From Ruminococcus sp. UBA4385 (GTDB lineage: Bacteria; Bacillota_A; Clostridia; Oscillospirales; Ruminococcaceae): a DNA stretch of 9,206 nucleotides. This document shows positions 6,067 through 9,206 of this stretch, one piece after another (within the stretch, counting starts at the first letter, position 1; every line of letters starts with the position of its first letter). A program made the translations under genes and the position numbers. Below the pieces are notes generated by a model. The model was given only the letters and a program-made list of their open reading frames with translations, did no database searches and had not been told where the DNA came from. Location: the NCBI GenBank assembly GCA_002391065.1, contig DGRP01000151.1:1-9206 (forward strand). Direction: 5' to 3'.

Positions 6067-6369
6067 ATGAAAAAACTCTCCTATGACCTGATAGACAACT
6101 ACATTGCAGACCGCAGCGCCGATCCCTCGGGGCTTGATGAGGAGGTCAGAAATGAGCTTCTCAGAGATGCGCTCAGGCTCAATTTGACTAAAAAGCAGAA
6201 ATGTTATATAATAAAGTATTATGTGAGGGGCATGACCATGCAGGAGATCGCTGACGAGTACGGCGTAAACCGTTCGACAGTATCACGCACGATAGCCCTC
6301 GCCAGAAAGCACATAGCAGGAGGTGTCAGCTCGGCAGTTCTGAGAAGGGCTCTCGGGCAGAGCAAATGA
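6067..6369 (+). CDS. Small HTH protein resembling sigma-70 region 4
   Basis: A 100-residue protein with a single recognisable domain: LTKKQ (40-44), YYVRGMTMQEIADEYG (51-66) and VNRSTVSRTIALARKHI (67-83) form a helix-turn-helix like sigma-factor region 4.2 or related response-type HTHs. No sigma region 2 is present, so it cannot be a complete sigma factor; it is more likely a small DNA-binding regulator. The frame stays open upstream to 5944, but ATG 6067 is chosen because AGAAAGG lies 9 nt before it and the upstream residues look like translated AT-rich leader. Its TGA overlaps the ATG of the decarboxylase gene, which suggests coupled translation. Targets are unknown. Confidence 0.8.
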   Translation: MKKLSYDLIDNYIADRSADPSGLDEEVRNELLRDALRLNLTKKQKCYIIKYYVRGMTMQEIADEYGVNRSTVSRTIALARKHIAGGVSSAVLRRALGQSK

Positions 6370-7700
6370 GATATATTGACGAATTTGTGCGCTCCTATGC
6401 CGAGGGTGACACGCTGAGACTTCACATGCCGGGGCACAAGGGAGTGCCTGTTACGGGCTGTGAGCTCTATGACATCACCGAGATAAGAGGTGCGGACTAC
6501 CTTTATGAAGCAGAGGGCATTATCGGGCTGAGCGAAAAGCAGATGTCTAAGGCATACGGTTCGGGAATGACGCTCTACTCGGCTGAGGGCTCAAGCCAGT
6601 GCATAAAGACTATGCTGGGGCTTGTGAGGGCTTACAGAGGGGAGCTTCGGGTGCTGGCAGGGAGAAACTGCCACAAGGCATTCCTTGACGGCTGTGCTTT
6701 GCTTGGCGCTGAGGTAAGCTGGCTTTATCCCGAGCAGGCTTCGCCCTCGCTGTGTTCAAGCTTTATAACGGCATCAGATGTGGAGAAATGTCTGAAAATG
6801 TCGGATTTTGACTGTGTATATATAACCTCGCCCGATTATCTCGGCTTTATGTGCGATATAAAAGGCATTGCCGAGGTCTGCAAAAGGGCGGGAGTGCTTC
6901 TCTGTGTGGATAATGCACACGGGGCTTATCTGAAATTTGCGCAGAGGGATATGCACCCTATGAGCCTCGGGGCGGATATGTGCTGTGACTCTGCACATAA
7001 AACTCTGCCCTGTCTGACGGGAACGGCTATGCTTCATCTGTCGGAGGGCTGTCCCGAGGGGCTGAGACAGGAAGCAAAGAGGATAATGTCGGTGTTCGGG
7101 TCTACGAGCCCGTCATATATACTGCTGAGAAGTCTGGATACGGCATCTGACAGCCTTGCGGAGGGTGCGCTTTGTGAGAGGATACGCACTGCCTGCGTGA
7201 GAACGGCTGAGTGTCGGGAACAGCTTGTGAAGCTTGGCTTTGCGCTTGTGGGCGATGAGCCGATGAAGCTGACTGTCGATGCCATGCAGTCGGGGCTGAC
7301 GGGTAATGAGCTTGCGGACAGGCTTAGAAAAGCAGGCATTGAGCCTGAGTACTCCGATATTAAATATACGGTGCTTATGCCGTCTTCGGAGACAAAGCCC
7401 GAGGACTTTGAGCGTATAGTGAGGGCATTTTCCGAGACCAGACAGGGAAAGCCCGAACTGACAGATATGCCGAGCCTTCTTCCCTGTGAGAGGGCAATGA
7501 GCATAAGAGAGGCGATGTTCTCGCCTGCGGAGCCTGTCAGTACAGAGCGCTCTGTGGGGCGGATATGTGCAAGGACTATTACAGGCTGTCAGCCTGCTGT
7601 GCCGATAGCGGTCTGCGGTGAGGTAATAAACGAGAGCACTGCAAGGCTTATGGAATACTATAGTATAAAGACGGTCTATGTGACCGTGAAAGGGGAATAA
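6366..7700 (+). CDS. Orn/Lys/Arg decarboxylase-family PLP enzyme (YaaO-like)
   Basis: A fold-type I PLP enzyme of 444 residues, probably decarboxylating a basic amino acid in the cytoplasm. Visible motifs: the N-terminal LHMPGHKG (19-26) typical of the family, EGSS (74-77) for phosphate contact, TSPDYLG (154-160), VDNAHGAY (181-188) with Asp182 for the PLP ring nitrogen, and SAHKTLPCLTG (209-219) with Lys212 as the PLP lysine; TSPSY (247-251) follows. The C-terminal domain (about 345-444) is compact, making it somewhat shorter than the roughly 480-residue Bacillus YaaO. Substrate (Arg, Lys or Orn) cannot be read from sequence. The ATG overlaps the HTH stop, and darA follows after 2 nt. The site next to darA and holB matches the Bacillus yaaO locus, supporting the call. 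Confidence 0.9.
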   Translation: MRYIDEFVRSYAEGDTLRLHMPGHKGVPVTGCELYDITEIRGADYLYEAEGIIGLSEKQMSKAYGSGMTLYSAEGSSQCIKTMLGLVRAYRGELRVLAGRNCHKAFLDGCALLGAEVSWLYPEQASPSLCSSFITASDVEKCLKMSDFDCVYITSPDYLGFMCDIKGIAEVCKRAGVLLCVDNAHGAYLKFAQRDMHPMSLGADMCCDSAHKTLPCLTGTAMLHLSEGCPEGLRQEAKRIMSVFGSTSPSYILLRSLDTASDSLAEGALCERIRTACVRTAECREQLVKLGFALVGDEPMKLTVDAMQSGLTGNELADRLRKAGIEPEYSDIKYTVLMPSSETKPEDFERIVRAFSETRQGKPELTDMPSLLPCERAMSIREAMFSPAEPVSTERSVGRICARTITGCQPAVPIAVCGEVINESTARLMEYYSIKTVYVTVKGE

Positions 7701-7702
7701 AT

Positions 7703-8026
7703 ATGAAACTGGTCTACGCAATTGTAAACAACGATGATGTTTACGCACTGAACAAGGCATTCCGGAAGGAAGGTATAAGGGCTACAAAAATGGCGTCTTC
7801 AGGAGGATTTCTTCAGGCAGGAAATACTACCTTTCTGATCTGCTGTCAGGACAATATGGTGGATAAGGTCGTTGAGACCTGCCGTGACAAGTGCAAGAAG
7901 AGAAAGCAGTATGTGTCCTCATCAACAGTGACGGAGAACGATCTTGGAGCACCTTATCCTGTTGAGGTAAATATCGGCGGTGCGACAATTTTCGTCACCG
8001 ACATTGACCGTTTCGAGCAGGTTTGA
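7703..8026 (+). CDS. darA: PII-like cyclic-di-AMP receptor DarA (PstA, YaaQ, DUF970)
   Basis: A 107-residue PII-fold protein that binds the second messenger c-di-AMP as a trimer. The diagnostic segment RATKMASSGGFLQAGNTT (26-43) keeps Arg26, Thr28, Gly35, Phe36, Leu37 and Asn41, at the same positions I recall as ligand contacts in characterised homologues; the usual STGG is SSGG. Position 47, glycine in homologues I recall, is Cys here. The C-terminal IGGATIFVTDIDRFEQ (91-106) is the second conserved block. AAAGGGG lies 7 nt before the ATG, inside the end of the decarboxylase gene; holB starts 1 nt after the stop. The partner pathway of DarA is not settled in any species, so what it regulates here is open. 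Confidence 0.95.
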   Translation: MKLVYAIVNNDDVYALNKAFRKEGIRATKMASSGGFLQAGNTTFLICCQDNMVDKVVETCRDKCKKRKQYVSSSTVTENDLGAPYPVEVNIGGATIFVTDIDRFEQV

Positions 8027-8027
8027 T

Positions 8028-9014
8028 ATGAACTATCGTATCTACGGGAACGAGAGCTCAAAGGAGCTCATACGGAATATGATAATCAACAGCCGTGAGC
8101 CGCACTCCATTATAATACACGGGGAGAGGGGTCTGGGAAAGAAGAAGCTTGCATACTACACGGCGGCGGCACTCCTCTGCGAAGAGGGTAAGGGTGCTCC
8201 CTGCGGACACTGCAGGTCATGCAGGCTGATACTTGAAAAGGCTCACCCCGATGTGATAGTTCCGAAGTCAGGCTCTAAGGGCAACTATATGGTAGACGAT
8301 ATCCGCCCGATAGTGTCCGATGCGGTGGTAGCTCCGACAGAGAGCCGAATGAAGGTATACATAATACCCGACCTTGACCGTTCTGTGATAACGGCTGTGC
8401 AGATACAGAACATACTTCTGAAGCTTATTGAAGAGCCCCCCGAGCACACGGCGATAATTATGACGGCATCAAGCCGTGAGGTTTTCCTGCCGACGGTGCT
8501 TTCGAGAGTTATTTCTCTGGCGGCACTGCCTGTGAGTGATGCTCAGAGTGCGGAGTACCTTGAAACGATCATCAAGGCTCAGCCGACCGAAGCCGCCGAG
8601 GCTGTTCAGGCAGGCAGAGGAAACATCGGGCGCTGTATTGAGTACTTTGACGGAGGAATGTTCAAGACGGCGGCGCTCGCAGCAAGGGAGCTTGCGAGAG
8701 CAATGGTCTCAAAGAGCGAGTATGAAATGCTCAAGGTCCTTGACGGTACTGACAAGTCGAGGGCGCTTTTTCGGGAGTGCCTTGTGCTTTTCTCGGAGAT
8801 AGTGAGGGATTCTATGAGGCTAAGGCTTGACCCTCAGAATGCCGAAACGGTAAGCTGCGACGAGGATTCCGCGAAAAGGCTTGGATATATGTTCTCCGAG
8901 GGCGAGGCATTGGAGCTTTATGAGCTGCTCGGAAAGTACATAAGGGCCGCTGATGCGAACTGCAACCTTACACTGGCGATAAACAGTCTGTGCGCTGAGC
9001 TTTGTCCGAAATAG
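8028..9014 (+). CDS. holB: DNA polymerase III subunit delta-prime
   Basis: The delta-prime subunit of the clamp-loader complex, which helps open the beta clamp and load it on primed DNA. The 328 residues match the Bacillus HolB length. Visible: P-loop-like GERGLGKKK (32-40), the zinc module with Cys51, Cys59, Cys62 and Cys65 (nearly the spacing of E. coli delta-prime), IQNILLKLIEEPPEHT (126-141), and Ser159-Arg160 in the SRC-motif position, where Val replaces the usual Cys. The frame is open back to 7980, but that stretch overlaps darA; ATG 8028 begins the conserved region and follows darA by one base, with AGCAGG nearby. It is the last gene of the operon before the repeat. Bacillus has yaaT after holB; here non-coding repeat follows. 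Confidence 0.94.
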   Translation: MNYRIYGNESSKELIRNMIINSREPHSIIIHGERGLGKKKLAYYTAAALLCEEGKGAPCGHCRSCRLILEKAHPDVIVPKSGSKGNYMVDDIRPIVSDAVVAPTESRMKVYIIPDLDRSVITAVQIQNILLKLIEEPPEHTAIIMTASSREVFLPTVLSRVISLAALPVSDAQSAEYLETIIKAQPTEAAEAVQAGRGNIGRCIEYFDGGMFKTAALAARELARAMVSKSEYEMLKVLDGTDKSRALFRECLVLFSEIVRDSMRLRLDPQNAETVSCDEDSAKRLGYMFSEGEALELYELLGKYIRAADANCNLTLAINSLCAELCPK

Positions 9015-9023
9015 GCAACAGCT

Positions 9024-9143
9024 ATGGTATCGGCTTTGCCCCATACCCCTATGTGATAGGTTAGGCTGTGTTTTGGATTTCTTTCATTTTGCATAAGCAC
9101 TTTCAAAAGGATTTCGGGGCGATAGCCCCGATGGGTACATAGA
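9024..9143 (-). repeat. Dispersed intergenic repeat, copy 2 (inverted)
   Basis: Read on the minus strand this matches 1216-1361. It begins 10 bases after the holB stop. It lacks the 23-base insert of the other copy and carries a perfect hairpin, CGGGGC-GATA-GCCCCG (9115-9130), which is degraded in copy 1. Conservation of sequence rather than of any reading frame suggests a non-coding element. Confidence 0.85.
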
Positions 9144-9175
9144 GCGAAGCCCTCTCCCTACACCCAGCCGAGGCT

Positions 9176-9196
9176 GTCTGGACGTAATGTCCAGAC
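9176..9196. other. Perfect 8-bp stem hairpin at the window edge
   Basis: Arms GTCTGGAC (9176-9183) and GTCCAGAC (9189-9196) flank the loop GTAAT. No T-tract follows within the ten bases left, so it is not a standard terminator. It may belong to the adjacent repeat element, end the operon, or be a protein-binding site. I see no other terminator after holB. Confidence 0.6.
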
Positions 9197-9206
9197 CTGA
9201 CGAGGC

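Noticed and set aside
7034..7760. Long minus-strand frames (156 and 215 residues) opposite the decarboxylase
   Set aside because: They are antisense to a gene with clear catalytic motifs, overlap each other and show no family features.
7980..8027. 16-residue N-terminal extension of HolB
   Set aside because: It overlaps the conserved end of darA in another frame; the conserved delta-prime sequence begins at the ATG at 8028.
9024..9206. Insertion sequence or integron attC at the right edge
   Set aside because: No transposase or integrase fragment, no clear terminal inverted repeats and no target duplication are visible; the match to 1216-1361 explains most of it as a non-coding interspersed repeat.

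Overview
The window looks like chromosomal DNA from a fibre-degrading gut or rumen Firmicute, most likely Ruminococcus or a close relative in the Oscillospiraceae. This is inferred from a lipoprotein GH26 mannanase with a CBM35-like module, an SGNH-esterase lipoprotein of a type common in that group, moderate GC, TTGACA/TATAAT promoters, and a Firmicute-type neighbourhood of decarboxylase, DarA and HolB. No phage, plasmid, transposase or CRISPR genes are visible.

Left part (1-2824): two secreted lipoproteins are read leftward, each from its own promoter. The first (1-947, cut by the window edge) is a CBM35-GH26 beta-mannanase with a LacI/CcpA-type operator candidate beside its promoter. The second (1475-2824) is an SGNH/GDSL hydrolase with a beta-rich C-terminal domain and its own terminator. 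Deacylating mannan for the mannanase is a plausible shared job, but this is inference. The 527-base gap between them (948-1474) holds the mannanase promoter, a 15-bp tandem hairpin repeat (1091-1148), about 65 bases in which I recognise nothing (1149-1215), one copy of a dispersed repeat (1216-1361), a heptamer repeat (1364-1405) and the SGNH terminator.

Middle part (2825-5849): a divergent promoter pair at 2878-2974 serves the SGNH gene and radA, a complete RadA/Sms recombination factor. RadA converges on a two-gene leftward operon, a DUF896 (UPF0291) small protein followed by a WYL-domain regulator whose GTG start overlaps the DUF896 stop. That operon has a strong promoter at 5856-5884 and a leader of about 206 nt. 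The first roughly 119 nt of the leader can fold into one long rod that begins at the predicted transcription start.

Right part (5850-9206): a rightward cluster follows: a 100-residue sigma-region-4-like HTH protein, an Orn/Lys/Arg-type PLP decarboxylase (YaaO-like), the PII-like cyclic-di-AMP receptor DarA and DNA polymerase III delta-prime (HolB). Overlaps or gaps of 1-4 nt mark it as an operon. It matches the Bacillus yaaO-tmk-yaaQ-yaaR-holB order but lacks tmk and yaaR. After holB comes a second copy of the dispersed repeat in inverted orientation, then a perfect 8-bp hairpin at the window edge. The two repeat copies bracket about 7.7 kb of otherwise ordinary genes. The 424 bases between DUF896 and the HTH gene (5643-6066) are AT-rich and contain only the leader, promoters and small palindromes listed.

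I found no clear new enzymatic system. The most interesting signals are the folded leader at 5731-5849 and the inverted dispersed repeat pair.
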